Origin: Semisulcospira habei
Taxonomy: Eukaryota; Mollusca; Gastropoda; Semisulcospiridae
Reading direction: 5' to 3'
Assembly: GCA_036245525.1 (NCBI GenBank)
Contig: BTPG01000002.1
Coordinates: 125,501,615 to 125,565,614, forward strand
DNA length: 64,000 nucleotides
Shown piece after piece: positions 10,774 through 20,835 of this stretch. The notes below the pieces were generated by a model. That model ran no database searches. It was not told the origin of the DNA and saw nothing but the letters and a program-made list of their open reading frames with translations. The position numbers were made by a program, and so were the translations under genes. Every line of letters starts with the position of its first letter. Position 1 is the first letter of the stretch.

Positions 10774-11409
10774 GCCCATTCTCCATCCGATCTGCCCTTT
10801 TTTCAGGGCTGTTATTTCAGCACGCGACAGACAGCTTTCGGAAGAGCCTCGCACTAACACTCACAGCGTGCGACACCGTTTTCCCTTTCACTTAATGGAG
10901 GTTTCAGCCAGCTTGGACGAGATGAGTGCTTCCTTCCTGATTTTTTTTTTTCCTCGATGAAATTCTCCACAAAATTCGTCTATTTGCAAAAGATATAGAC
11001 GGCAAGGGCTCATGAAGATCTATGTCTTTTGCTCACAGTTTTTGGTTGTTTCTTTCTTTTTTCTTTTTTTTCTTTTTTTTCGTGTGCGTTTTTGATGAGC
11101 GGCAGAGGCTCGCGAAAATTTCTGCCTCTGGCTGTTACTTTTTTTTTTTTTTTTTTTTTTAAATGTTTTCCGCTCATCTTCTGGGCCTGAAGCTCGTCAG
11201 AGCAGCCGCATGAGAGCGGCATGAACACGACCCTCCAATAATCGGCAGGAAGCATACGCCCCCCCCCCCCCACCCCCACTTTTACCCGCATTGCTGGAGT
11301 GCGTCTCTGCTCTAAACACAGTGCACGGTTTCATCAACAAAGGAAAAGTCTTCTTTTATTGGCTGGGGACCTACAGGTGACTTGTCTATACAGACTACCC
11401 CGCTTATAA
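10774..11409. other. stretch with decayed H2 arms and homopolymers
   Basis: Degenerate H2 arms at about 10996-11035 (GGGCTCATGAAGATCTATG) and 11095-11136 (GAGGCTCGCGAAAATTTC). Poly-T runs at 11046-11081 and 11139-11160, and poly-C at about 11260. No coding sequence. Confidence 0.5.
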
Positions 11410-11798
11410 CAGCCCCCACCCGGGTCTGCCCTGGAGGACTTGGGTGGGGTTTACTTTTTAGTTCTCAGGGTCACCCTGGTCAGCACCACAGGGTGGGTTT
11501 TCCTCTCTATTCTGGGGCATGTGTTTCTGTCTACCCTTTGTCCATTCACCTGTATTTGCATTTTTAAAACTCTCCCTACTGTCTGCGCTGCTTGTAGCTC
11601 TTGATATTGGATGTGTGTTGCTGAATGGTCTTAGCTTTATTTATGCCCCATGTCTTAGGTTTGTTTAACGTATTGGACCGGCTGGCGACATACATTCAAT
11701 GTTCTGTTTAGGGTTTTTTTTCACAAGCAGTGCAGGCACGTCCTGAGAAAGTCTTGTTGTTGTCCGGACGTTAAGCAATGTACAATCAATCAATCAAT
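11410..11798 (+). mobile_element. CTR retroposon
   Basis: TSD CCGCTTATAA / CCGCATATAA (11400-11409 and 11799-11808, one mismatch). The body is complete with a (CAAT)n tail. The host sequence around it (CCGCTTATAACAG, GGTTATAACAACAGCCGG) resembles the ends of pogo/mariner-type DNA elements, but I could not find a second terminus. Confidence 0.85.
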
Positions 11799-12094
11799 CC
11801 GCATATAATAGGGTCGGTTATAACAACAGCCGGATATAGCAACACTTCTTCAGGAGGTCCTGACGGCACTCTTGTATGTATGTAGATTACTTCGTTGACA
11901 ACAAACGTTGGATATAACAAAAAAATGGCAATTTATTATACTGTACTCTCAGATCGTGTCAGATGGGGTCTCTGCCTTAGGAATCAAAACGCCCACAGGC
12001 ATTCCTAATTATCTCTCAGAAGTACTGTCTTTGGAGAATTCCTTTTCATACTGTACCGACATTGCTAGGCTGCCCTTTCATTCTCCATGCAGGC

Positions 12095-12262
12095 GAGCTG
12101 GGTGGCTCACGAGGTAGAGCGTTCGACTCTCGGCTGAAAAGGTCGCAGGGTCGAACTAAGCTGGGGTCCAAAATTTGTTCACATCCTATTCGGTGCCCCG
12201 TCTTATGAAATCATCTTCGTGGTGGATGAAAAGACCTTAAGCCCTAAACCTTTTACGTTTAA
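12095..12262 (+). mobile_element. tRNA-derived SINE
   Basis: The tRNA-like head has an A box GTGGCTCACGAGGTAGAGC and a B box GGTCGCAGGGTCGAAC, followed by a non-tRNA body with GTGCCCCGTC and a GGTGGATGA stem. The copy at 59187 (minus) matches the head and body. The 3' side lacks acceptor-stem pairing, so this is not a functional tRNA. Confidence 0.7.
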
Positions 12263-12736
12263 CTTTTCTTCTTTTTTTTTTTTTCTTTTTTTTTTTTCCC
12301 CGTCCAGTGCAGACTGATTTGTATGAGGTCCTTGCTAAAACAACCTCAATCTCAAGGGGCACAACTACGCAACCTTAAGTCCCTCAAATTAGATTTTGCT
12401 GCAATAATATGTATTCCTACAGACTTAACCCTTTTCATCCTGATATACTATCGCTTGAAATATATCTATGATAGTTCAAGGATGGTCCCACCCTTGAACT
12501 AAAACGTTTGATCTATCTTATAATCTGTAACGTAGCCTTCATAGAACAATAAGCAGTTTTCTTTTAAAATCAGTCTCAGGATGCCATGGGCTAATTGAAA
12601 GACAGTAGGTAGTGCCCCTTGACATTTAGGACGTCCACGCAGAAAGACAGGGACGGATTGGTCGGATCGCCACGATCACTGCGGCACGCGTCCTCGTTAA
12701 CCACTAAACTGACGGAGCACGGCGAAACGCCAACCA
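12263..12736. other. stretch with a decayed H1
   Basis: An H1 remnant at about 12461-12516 (ATGATAGTTCAAGGATGG then CCACCCTTGAACT) has lost its whole centre. Otherwise a T-rich run (12268-12300) and nothing recognised. Confidence 0.5.
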
Positions 12737-12836
12737 GCTGCAAGAGATATAAATCCTCACCAGCCCCCGCGACTGCGGTAAGTTAGCGCGACTGCGGGGG
12801 CTGGTGAGGAGTTATATCTCTTGCAGCGGGTTAGCG
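12737..12836. repeat. H2 hairpin with duplicated tip
   Basis: Outer arms GCTGCAAGAGATATAAATCC and its complement. The tip GCGACTGCGG occurs twice, separated by TAAGTTAG, so part of the arm was copied at the turn. This is expected of replication slippage or breakage at a hairpin. Confidence 0.8.
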
Positions 12837-13257
12837 TTCGCCTTGCTCCCCCGCAGGTCCGTGTCTCTGGTTGGTCCTACGTTCCTCGCGGCCTGTTTCT
12901 GTCAGCGGTTCTCCACGCTAACGTCGGTCGGTGCGCAGTGGTTTCTGGTGCGAAATCCGGGGTCGCTGGCAGTGAAGGGGTTAACGGGTACATTCCGCAA
13001 ACAGTGACCGTAAGCGAGGCAAATATGATGAGCGATATCGCAAAAAAAAAAAAAAGTAAGTCGCTCATAACAGGTGCTGTTGTATGCGAATAAAAATCGA
13101 TTTTTTCTTTTTAAAGACCACCGACAAATCTTCACCCTTCACGCTATATCCTGACAACTCTAGTACGTATCACATTCACTTTCAAAGCCAACTATTTCTT
13201 AGAGAATCCAAACGAACAAAAGAAACACGCTTGGAAAAGACAGTTACAATTGTTGTA
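12837..13257. other. unannotated stretch ending an H2-type element
   Basis: AGTGAAGGGGTTAACGGG near 12970 is an H2-type right terminus ending in TTAA. No other feature is recognised up to the G/T-rich tract. Confidence 0.45.
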
Positions 13258-13460
13258 ATTGGTGGGGGGGGGGGGGTTCCAAAAGTGTGTTTTTTCTTTG
13301 TTCGGATTGTTTTTGTGGGTTTTTTTTTCTTTTTTTTTTTTTGGTTTGTTTGTTTGTTTTGTTTTATTTTGGTGTATGTTTCTTTGTTTTTTTTTCTTGT
13401 TCGGTTTTTTTTCTTGGGTTTTTTTTTTTTGGGGGGGGTGGGGGGGGGTGGGGGATATTT
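13258..13460 (+). repeat. G/T-only low-complexity tract
   Basis: About 200 bp almost free of A and C on this strand: poly-G, poly-T and (GTTT)n segments. Phe- and Lys-rich open frames over it are artefacts. Confidence 0.9.
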
Positions 13461-13612
13461 GTTTTTGTGGTCAATTTTACACGCTTGGCAGTCATTTTCT
13501 CGTCCGGATTTCAAACTTTTTTACCCTTCGTCTGCTAAAATATAAGTAAAAGTCACGGGCGACGGATAGGCCAACTGCACCAAAACAGCTAAAAAGTACT
13601 TCTGTCTGAATA

Positions 13613-13932
13613 CGAGTCCGAAATAACTCAGGCGGTTAAGCGTCGGAGCAGGAGAGCGAAGGGAATCGCCGGGTCATGGGTTCGAATCCCCGTCCCGGCC
13701 CCGGTAGCTGGACTCGCAATCCAGGGGGATAAGACGGGCTTGATCAATAGTGTCCGCTGAAAGGTCCTGGTAAATCAAAGTGGCACAGTTGGAGTGCGCC
13801 TGAATTGATCAGTGTTCAGGTCGTACTCCATAGGCAATAGATTTCCCTGTCCCCCATAACCCGCCCGTCAGGGCCGTCCATGATCACTTCGGTGCCGTGG
13901 ACGTTAAACCCAGAACTAATCAAATCAAATTT
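13613..13932 (+). mobile_element. tRNA-derived SINE (long body)
   Basis: A box TAACTCAGGCGGTTAAG and B box GGGTTCGAATCC. The body contains TCCGCTGAAAGGTCCTGG and GGGCCGTCCATGATCAC. It ends GGACGTTAAACCC with a (TAATCAAA)-type tail. TSD TGTCTGAATA (13603-13612 and 13933-13942). Transcription would be by RNA polymerase III. It sits inside the left arm of an H1 hairpin. Confidence 0.88.
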
Positions 13933-13935
13933 TGT

Positions 13936-13999
13936 CTGAATAGCTTGGCGTCTTCCTGGGCGCCAAGCTAATCAGCACTGCATTCGAGCTATTTGCATG
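13936..13999. repeat. H1 hairpin interrupted by the SINE
   Basis: The tip TAGCTTGGCG-TCTTCCTGGG-CGCCAAGCTA is intact. The left arm breaks at the SINE duplication and the right arm is GCACTGCATTCGAGCTATTT. Confidence 0.65.
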
Positions 14000-14142
14000 G
14001 TCGCGTCACCCCCAGATGACGGCGCCGGACGTGAAAAACATACCTCCACCAACAAACTAACACCATACATGCACCAAAGATCAACATGCTTCAAACTCCA
14101 GGAAAGGCGGCCGCTCCTTCAATGCCACCTCGACGGACCGCA

Positions 14143-14222
14143 CGAGGTCCTCGGGCCGACGCCGGCCGCCTTTGGGCCGCGCACAACCGTGCCGGAGTCG
14201 GTCAGAGTACCGTTTGCCTACT
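14143..14222. repeat. H6 hairpin, decayed
   Basis: GAGGTCCTCGGGCCGACG on the left and CCGTTTGCC on the right. About a third of the arm positions no longer pair. Confidence 0.55.
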
Positions 14223-14522
14223 GGGGGAATCCTCACTAAACCTCAAAACCTTGTTCGGTCAACACCGCAACATATCACCGCGGCCAGCCTTGAAAGGCTT
14301 TTAGAAATGTCGAGTTTGTGACCAACGTAGGTTGAGATCCTGAGGCGGACTTGTCGAGCCGCACGTGCCTGTGGCAAGTGCACAGTGCATTCATTTCTTG
14401 TCAGACGCGGTTGTTGCTTTGCTGTTGGGCTTAACCCATATCATACTGACGCTAAGAGCTTCAAATTTGTACACCGCCATAATTATGCAAGCTACATTAT
14501 AGTACTTACAGTTAAGGATATA

Positions 14523-14614
14523 GACCAATGGCTTGAGTTCAAGGGTGGTGCCAGAACAGCTTGGCGCCTAGAGACGCCAAGCTATTCTGGCATTACCCTT
14601 GAACTATTTTAGTC
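14523..14614. repeat. H1 hairpin
   Basis: Arms GAGTTCAAGGGTGGTGCCAG and TGGCATTACCCTTGAACT around the tip CTTGGCGCCTAGAGACGCC. Confidence 0.8.
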
Positions 14615-14659
14615 AAACTTATTTCACACACTGGTGTATTCCGAAGGATAAGGGTTAAT

Positions 14660-15190
14660 AGAAAGAAAAAATCCCACCACATCACTCCCCTGCTCAAACT
14701 CCTTCACTGGCTTCCCATCCCCCAACGCATCCAATACAAGATTCTGTCTCTCTGCTACAAATCCCTGAACAACTGCGCTGCCGCCTATCTCTCAAACTTA
14801 CTTCACCCCTACACTCCTCCCCGCTCCCTCCGCTCCGCCTCCGACCCTCTCCGCCTCCACATCCCCCGCACCAAACTCAGCACTTTCGGCCCCCGCTCCT
14901 TCTCAGTGTACGGTCCATCCACCTGGAACACTCTCCCACTCTCTCTCCGTCAGAAACACTCTCTCTCCTCCTTCCTGTCCGCCCTCAAAACTCACCTCTT
15001 TCAACAGTTCTAGCACTATACCACCACACTCCCCTCCCTAAGCAGACTGTCGTAATGTATTTCACTATTTGTGGTACGTGAGTCGTTGTCTAAAGCGTGC
15101 GATTGCGTGCGCGAGTTGTGAGTGCACGCTTAGAGTTATAATTATTATAAGATAAGCGCATTATAAATACCGTAATTATTATTATTATTT
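14660..15190 (+). pseudogene. L2/CR1-type LINE C-terminus and 3' UTR
   Basis: An uninterrupted frame without ATG (14660-15013, 117 codons) reads LLKLLHWLPIPQRIQYKIL, then YLSNLLHPYTPPRSLRSAS, FGPRSFSVYGPSTWNTLP and LKTHLFQQF-stop. This is the classic C-terminal domain after the reverse transcriptase in CR1/L2 LINEs. The 3' UTR has TAAGCGCATTATAAATACCG and a short (ATT)n tail. The RT is missing (5' truncation). The frame is intact and C-rich, unlike its surroundings. No clear TSD found. Confidence 0.85.
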
Positions 15191-15661
15191 AATATCGTCG
15201 GGGCGATGTTGTGAAACAACCCAGCTCCTTCCCACACAAATAAAGGGTTGGTCACTCGCAATTTTCCATTAAAAAAAAAAGTTCTTATGACTAACAATAA
15301 AGCTGCACCACAGGGCTAACTTCCAGCCATCTGCTACAAGGCAGGGTTCTGATTGATAACATTTGCCGACACAGCAGGTTCTCAATATCGTCTTGCCTCA
15401 GCTAATACTTCTCCACCCTTTCTCTCACAATCCACGTGAAAACACACACCTAACAGAGGCTGCCCCCTAGTGCGCATCGGCGGAACTCTCCTACGTACAA
15501 ATAAGAAGAAGAGCAGAAAAGTCTTTCATTTTACGTCATCCAGACTTCATACGTAACGTCAGTCCTTTCGTGCATCATTATTGTGAGACATACTAAGAAC
15601 GTGTACGGCAAAGAACTAAGAACGTGTACGGCAAAGAAATGAAGGACGTATTGAGAACTAG
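15191..15661. other. unannotated stretch
   Basis: Only a 21-bp direct duplication AAGAACGTGTACGGCAAAGA (about 15595 and 15616) noted. No coding sequence or family match. Confidence 0.5.
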
Positions 15662-15756
15662 TAACCCTTTGCGTGTCGGTAGCGGTGTTTGTCGTGACTA
15701 TGATCCCTAGTAGGAATCATCACGACAAACACCGCTACCGCCGCGCAAAGGGTTAA
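15662..15756. mobile_element. H4 TTAA hairpin element
   Basis: From GTAACCCTTTGCGTGTCGG to a mirrored CGCGCAAAGGGTTAA. The arms contain GGTAGCGGTGTTTGTCGTGA. The left TTAA has mutated to GTAA. The right TTAA is followed at once by CCCTTTTTGCC, so a second element may share that site. Confidence 0.85.
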
Positions 15757-15979
15757 CCCTTTTTGCCTGGAACGGGTCGCTTTAAATATCGCACGGGCGA
15801 ACGTGCGACACAAGCAAACACCACAATGGGAGGTGGATGAGGTGAGAGTGTTCATGGTCCGCGAAGCTCGGTGTTTCAGTGCCAACTGACGTAGACGGTG
15901 TTTCTGCATTCTTCGTTAATTCAAGACCGAGAAAAACTGGATGTCCCAGGAACACTCAACAGGATTCAAAGCGGTGTCA

Positions 15980-16047
15980 GTAAGAGGCATAGATCCTCAT
16001 GAGCCCCCCGCAACTGCGGGGGGCTCATGAGGATCTATACCTCTTAC
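15980..16047. repeat. H2 hairpin
   Basis: Arms GTAAGAGGCATAGATCCTCA, tip GAGCCCCCCGCAACTGCGGG. One mismatch in 30 pairs. Confidence 0.88.
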
Positions 16048-17269
16048 AGTTGGGTGGCCATTTTTTTTTCTTTTTTGCCGGCCCTGTGAGAATTAGATCC
16101 ATCAAGACAAACCCAGACCCACGTGGTGCCTCAACAGACACCGGTACGTCAACGGGACAGCCTGGGGCAAATAAACCAAGCACTATTCGTCAGCTGGCAC
16201 GGTCGAGACATCTACACCCGCGGGAGCGAAAGAGATTTTTACGTGTTGAGTCGTAGTCGTAGTATGATATCACACCAGACGCACGCACGTAAGGTTCTTT
16301 TTAAAGAAACTTCATTCAGCTGCAACCCGTCACACGCGGCTTAAGGTTGTAGACAATACTGGAGTAACAGTTCCAACAATACTTTATTTCAGATCTCCAC
16401 ACTATGCATTCCCAAATGCACCACCACTGATACAATGTCTCTTCAAAAACAATGTCAATACTGGACACAGTGCATTTCACACACAACGTACACCACCGTT
16501 ACGCTGCGTTTCTCACAATGTACTACACCATATACGGGCCACGTACCTACGATAAACTGTGTGTCCCTACAACTGACAATGCCTGACAATGTACACACGT
16601 GCTTCCTAGCACCATCTTTTATAGTAAAACAACTTTCTTGAAAAATCTAACGAAATCACACAACGCAACCAATCAGAACGGAACACGTAACTGAAACTCA
16701 TAAACATTAGTAAAAATGGAACTTTCTAGAATAACTACAATAATCTACAAAAATTTGACTGCTAACTTCACGCGCACAAAAAAAAAAAAAACTAAGAGTA
16801 TTCGAGCTGAAATAATACTGTGTTGCAAAATGTTTCTACTCTTTGACGTCACATATACGAGGTCACTAGACAGCGCGACCTTGCTCGAACGTTCTGGTTT
16901 ATTCTCAGCGAATCTACGCATAACAAAAATCGACCGCTCTCCTCCGTGCGACTTTGCTAGAAACTTCCGGATTAATCTAAGCGTATCATAACAAAGCCAA
17001 ATTCGCTCTCTGCGCGAACGATAGAGAATCTTACTGAAAAGGTACGTGATTCGTAACCAAGATAGCTCAAATAAATATCGGGTCGTTTCCTACGATTAAC
17101 ACATGCATTCTCTCACAGAACAACACAACCACAATCGTGACAGAGATAATTTGAAGGGGGGGTGGGGGGGAGGTCCAGACAAACAAGGGATAAAAGCAAG
17201 ACTCGCGCGCAGTACAGGACATCGGGTGCAATCTAATAGACCCAGTGGAAAAACTGAACTCTATCCAAC
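16048..17269. other. long unannotated stretch
   Basis: No repeat family from this window occurs here. At 16873-17000 two loosely similar blocks (GCGACCTTGCTCGAACGTTC... and GCGACTTTGCTAGAAACTTC..., each ending CATAACAAA) suggest an old duplication of about 75 bp. Poly-A at 16781 and G-rich at 17155. Short frames lack any recognisable domain. Confidence 0.45.
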
Positions 17270-17336
17270 AGCAAGAGGCATAGATCCTCATAAGCCCTGT
17301 GAATGCGGAGGCTCATGAGGATCTATGCCTCTTGCT
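17270..17336. repeat. H2 hairpin
   Basis: Arms AGCAAGAGGCATAGATCCTC and its complement. The tip AAGCCCTGTGAATGCGGAGG is partly unpaired. An H2-like right terminus, GGCGGTGAAGAGGTTACG, lies near 17445. Confidence 0.85.
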
Positions 17337-18019
17337 GACACGACTTTGTATCCATGTACCCTGGACTGCTGGGTCCGCTTAGCGTTGCAGTAAAGGTTTT
17401 AGAAACAAAACAAGCAAAAAAACAACAAACTTTGCGATCAATGGCGGTGAAGAGGTTACGTCGGGCTTTTTTCTAGGTACCAAATGATTCAGCCACTACC
17501 CCTGAACTCTGACGGTCAAACCAGTTGCAACACCGGAAGCGAAAAGGACAAATTGGGACAAGGGGGGAAAAAAACAGAAAAGAAATCCAGACAAACAAGG
17601 GCTAAAACAAGACTCGCGTGCATGTTTTCAAACCGCCACGCCACAACATGGAAACCCGCCACGATGACAAAGTGTTGTCACAAACGATTGCGAAAGTGCC
17701 CAGGACAAGGCAAAGTCCATACACGCGACCATACAGGCGCTTGTCACCGTCCTCGCGTGAGCCCTCGCGAGCCCGGTACAAGCTCAATGCAAAACTAAAA
17801 CTAAAAAGAAACTGTTCCAAAGGTCGAACGGACTTTCAGACGAAAATGGCATTTTCACTACTTTATAAAATAAAAATTTTAAAAAAATATCGCTGTTAAA
17901 TAATTCAATACAGCAATACAAATCACAAAGTTATTTCAATCCTGTGGGTGTCGGCAGCGCATTTAATTGTGGAGGTGATTCCTGCAGGCGTATGGCGAAA
18001 GCACTACCCAGTCAGTACG
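17337..18019. other. unannotated stretch
   Basis: Repeated short phrase AGACAAACAAGG with AAGCAAGACTCGCG (17177 and 17590) points to a diverged duplication of about 410 bp offset. No gene recognised. Confidence 0.45.
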
Positions 18020-18089
18020 CCAAGTTCCCCAGGCCGACGACGACACGGATGTGCGCGGGCCAACTGCGGCCCGAAGACATTTTGCTCCT
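18020..18089. repeat. H6 hairpin, asymmetric
   Basis: The right arm GTGCGCGGGCCAACTGCGGC with CGAAGACATTTTGCTCC is recognisable. The left arm (CCAAGTTCCCCAGGCCGACG) is degraded. Confidence 0.55.
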
Positions 18090-18251
18090 GCGGTTAGTAA
18101 GGGACAGACCTAAACATTACAGTAACTATGCTACAAGTCACCGTAGCTGAACTTATTCATTCTAAAAAAAAAATAATAATAAAAACTGCTTAGCCAAGAG
18201 ATTGTCGTGAAACTTCACGTACGTAAAAAAAAAAAAATCGGTTTAACCCAT

Positions 18252-18454
18252 TTAACCCCACGGTCGCATTTCTCAGACTGTGGAGGTGTTGCCTAACGAG
18301 TATGTACCAGGTGTAGGAGATGGATCGACCATTAAATTTAAAGGGTAGTGCCAGATTAGCATGGCGCCTGAAGGCGCCAAGCTAATCTGGCGCTACCCAT
18401 GAATTATCATTATAATCGTCTCCAGCTGTAGGGATCCGGGGCTAAAAGGGTTAA
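18252..18454. mobile_element. H1 TTAA element, complete
   Basis: From TTAACCCCACGG (18252) to GGGGCTAAAAGGGTTAA (18454), 203 bp. The hairpin is at 18323-18418, with tip CATGGCGCCTGAAGGCGCC and arms AAAGGGTAGTGCCAGATTAG. Between terminus and hairpin it carries GGAGGTGTTGCCTAACGAG, seen in other H1 copies. Confidence 0.82.
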
Positions 18455-18959
18455 AGTACTTCCTTTTTTAAGTCTAACCTTTTCTCCTTATACAGAGGGA
18501 TCAAAGGAAGAACCTTTTCTCCTTACACAGAGGGATCAAAGGAAGAACCTTTTCTCCTTACACAGAGGATCAAAGGAAGAACCTTTTCTCCTTACACAGA
18601 GGGATCAAAGGAAGAACCTTTTCTCCTTACACAGAGGGATCAAAGGAAGAACCTTTCTCCTTACACAGAGGGATCAAAGGAAGAACCTTTTCTCCTTACA
18701 CAGAGGGATCAAAGGAAGAACCTTTTCTCCTTACACAGAGGGATCAAAGGAAGAACCTTTCTCCTTACACAGAGGGATCAAAGGAAGAACATTTTCTCCT
18801 TACACAGAGGGATCAAAGGAAGAACCTTTCTCCTTACACAGAGGGATCAAAGGAAGAACCTTTCTCCTTACACAGAGGGATCAAAGGAAGAACCTTTCTC
18901 CTTACACAGAGGGATCAAAGGAAGAACCTTTCTCCTTACACAGAGGGATCAAAGGAAGA

Positions 18960-19339
18960 TTGATTGTACATTGCTTAACGTCCCGACAGCAACAAGGCTT
19001 TCTCAGGACGTGCCTGCACTGCTTGTGAGAAAAAAAATAAACAGAACATTGAATGTATGTCGCCAGCCGGTCAAATACGTTAAATAAACCTAACACATGG
19101 GGCTAAATAAAGCTAAGACCATTTAGCAACAAACATCCAATATCAAGAGCTACAGGCAGTGCAGACAGTAGGGAGAGTTTTAAAAAGGCAAATACAGGTG
19201 AATGGACAAAGGGTAGACAGAAACACATGCCCCAGAATAGAGAGAAAAACCCACCCTGTGGGGCTGACCAGGGTGACCCTGGGAACTAAAAAATACCTAA
19301 CCCAACCCAAGTCCCCCAGGGCAGACCCGGGTGGGGGGA
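18960..19339 (-). mobile_element. CTR retroposon in the minisatellite
   Basis: Satellite phase restarts with a 12-bp overlap, ATCAAAGGAAGA (18948-18959 and 19340-19351), giving a TSD within the array. Body as in the other minus-oriented copies. Confidence 0.88.
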
Positions 19340-19551
19340 ATCAAAGGAAGAACCTTTCTCCTTACACAGAGGGATCAAAGGAAGAACCTTTCTCCTTACA
19401 CAGAGGGATCAAAGGAAGAACCTTTCTCCTTACACAGAGGGATCAAAGGAAGAAATTACTCCTTACACAGAGGGATCAAAGGAAGAACATTACTCCTTGC
19501 ACAGAGGGATCAAAGGAAGAACATTACTCCTTACACAGAGGGATCAAAGGA

Positions 19552-19938
19552 TTGATTGTACATTGCTTAACGTCCCGACAGCAACAAGGCTTTCTCAGGA
19601 CGTGCCTGCACTGCTTGTGAAAAAAAAAAAAACTAAACAGAACATTGAATGTATGTCGTCAGCCGGTCAAATACATTAAATAAACCTAACACATGGGCCT
19701 AAATAAAGCTAAGACCATTTAGCAACACACATCCAATATCAAGAGCTACAGGCAGTGCAGACAGTAGGGAGAGTTTTAAAATGGCAAATACAGGTGAATG
19801 GACAAAGGGTAGACAGAAACACATGCCCCAGAATAGAGAGATAAACCCACCCTGTGGGGCTGACCAGGGTGACCCTGGGAACTAAAAAATACCTAACCCC
19901 ACCCAAGTCCCCCAGGGCAGACCCGGGTGGGGTAAAGT
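19552..19938 (-). mobile_element. second CTR retroposon in the minisatellite
   Basis: TSD GATCAAAGGA (19542-19551 and 19939-19948). Almost identical in sequence and site to the copy 590 bp upstream, but the junctions differ by a few bases and the right end has extra TAAAGT. Confidence 0.87.
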
Positions 19939-20197
19939 GATCAAAGGAAGAACATTACTTCTTACACAGAGGGATCAAAGGAAGAACATTACTCCTTACA
20001 CAGAGGGATCAGAGGAAGAACATTACTTCTTACACAGAGGGATCAAAGGAAGAACATTACTTCTTACACAGAGGGATCAAAGGAAGAACATTACTCCTTA
20101 CACAGAGGGATCAAAGGAAGAACATTACTTCTTACACAGAGGGATCAAAGGAAGAACATTACTCCTTACACAGAGGGATCAAAGGAAGAACCCTCAG

Positions 20198-20407
20198 TAC
20201 AGCAGAACCTGCTTCGAGCAACCGCATTTCTTGCAAGAAAAGAATTCGTCTCAAACGAAAGGTGCTCTCTCAAAAGAAATCGTGCACGGCCAAACATGTC
20301 ACCTGTCGTTTAAGGCCATCATTTAGGTGGCTGCAGCCACCTAAATGATGGTCTCCTAAGACAGGTGATCTGTCACAGGGTGGACGCTCGAAACAGGTTT
20401 CGCTGTA
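20198..20407. mobile_element. TA-flanked MITE with internal hairpin (pogo/mariner-like)
   Basis: TA, then CAGCAGAACCTGCTTCGAGC (20200-20219), and at the other end GCTCGAAACAGGTTTCGCTG, then TA (20406-20407). These are imperfect TIRs of about 20 bp with TA duplication. A palindrome lies at about 20314-20350 (CATCATTTAGGTGGCTGC and its complement), nested in a wider CACCTGTC / GACAGGTG pairing. No coding capacity. Confidence 0.75.
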
Positions 20408-20784
20408 TTGAATGATATCAAGGTGTCGTCACGGGCGCCTTTGATGCGATCGCAAACTCAGAGACGTAACACAGTTACGCGAGGGACTCAACCAAAAAGA
20501 CGGATGATCCGGCATCATATGATTGGAGTGTACTATACTGACGAGCAAAAAAATTGCGACATATTGGGAATTCCAAAAATGTCACATTCAATCTTTCCGA
20601 CGATTCAATTTCTTTTGCTCGACAGATTGGATTCTCAATTTTTGTTTTGCATTTTCCTTCGATGCCTTTGTGTAGCCAATGCAAAAGCTAACAGAGAAAT
20701 CGCACTGAGGATGATAAAGCATTCAAAATTAACATATTACGTCCCTAAGACTGTTAAATCCCTACTCTGCACTGTTATGAACAT
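20408..20784. other. unannotated stretch
   Basis: CGAGCAAAAAAATTG (about 20540) and CAATTTCTTTTGCTCG (about 20605) form a loose inverted pair, perhaps the remains of another small element. The 126-codon frame here shows no domain. Confidence 0.4.
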
Positions 20785-20835
20785 TTAACCCCTTGACCGC
20801 GACTGCCGATAGCGCTCCAGGCAGCAAATGGTTAA
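20785..20835. mobile_element. 51-bp TTAA mini-element (H4-like)
   Basis: TTAACCCCTTGACCG at the left and CAAATGGTTAA at the right, with CTGCCGATAGCGC inside. Probably an H4 relative that lost most of its hairpin. Confidence 0.5.

Larger units (their letters stand above)
18470..20190. repeat. 34/35-bp minisatellite in three blocks
   Basis: Unit CTCCTTACACAGAGGGATCA plus AAGGAAGAACCTTTT; one T makes 34- or 35-bp variants. Block 1 is 18470-18959 (ACCTTTTCTCC and ACCTTTCTCC types), block 2 is 19340-19551 and block 3 is 19939-20190 (ACATTACTCC and ACATTACTTC types). The blocks are separated by two CTR insertions. Variant types are ordered along the array, as expected for local amplification. Confidence 0.93.

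Noticed and set aside
11799..11930. A pogo/mariner terminus around GGTTATAACAACAGCCGG
   Set aside because: The opposite terminus and TA duplication could not be located, so only a similarity remains.
12095..12165. A functional tRNA gene
   Set aside because: A and B boxes are present, but there is no acceptor-stem pairing and no proper anticodon arm, and the match continues into a SINE body shared with 59187.
16048..17269. An LTR retrotransposon end (ACTTTATTTCAGATC near 16381)
   Set aside because: No paired LTR, primer-binding site, polypurine tract or gag-pol sequence found in the window.
18470..20190. Regular repeats that might be read as a CRISPR array
   Set aside because: The units are contiguous with no unique spacers, the genome is eukaryotic and no cas genes exist. 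It is a minisatellite. The same holds for the arrays at 1803, 26123, 28134, 51713, 55065, 58218 and 61840.
20408..20788. 126-codon open frame as a gene
   Set aside because: No domain, no splice or start context, and it runs over the remains of small elements.
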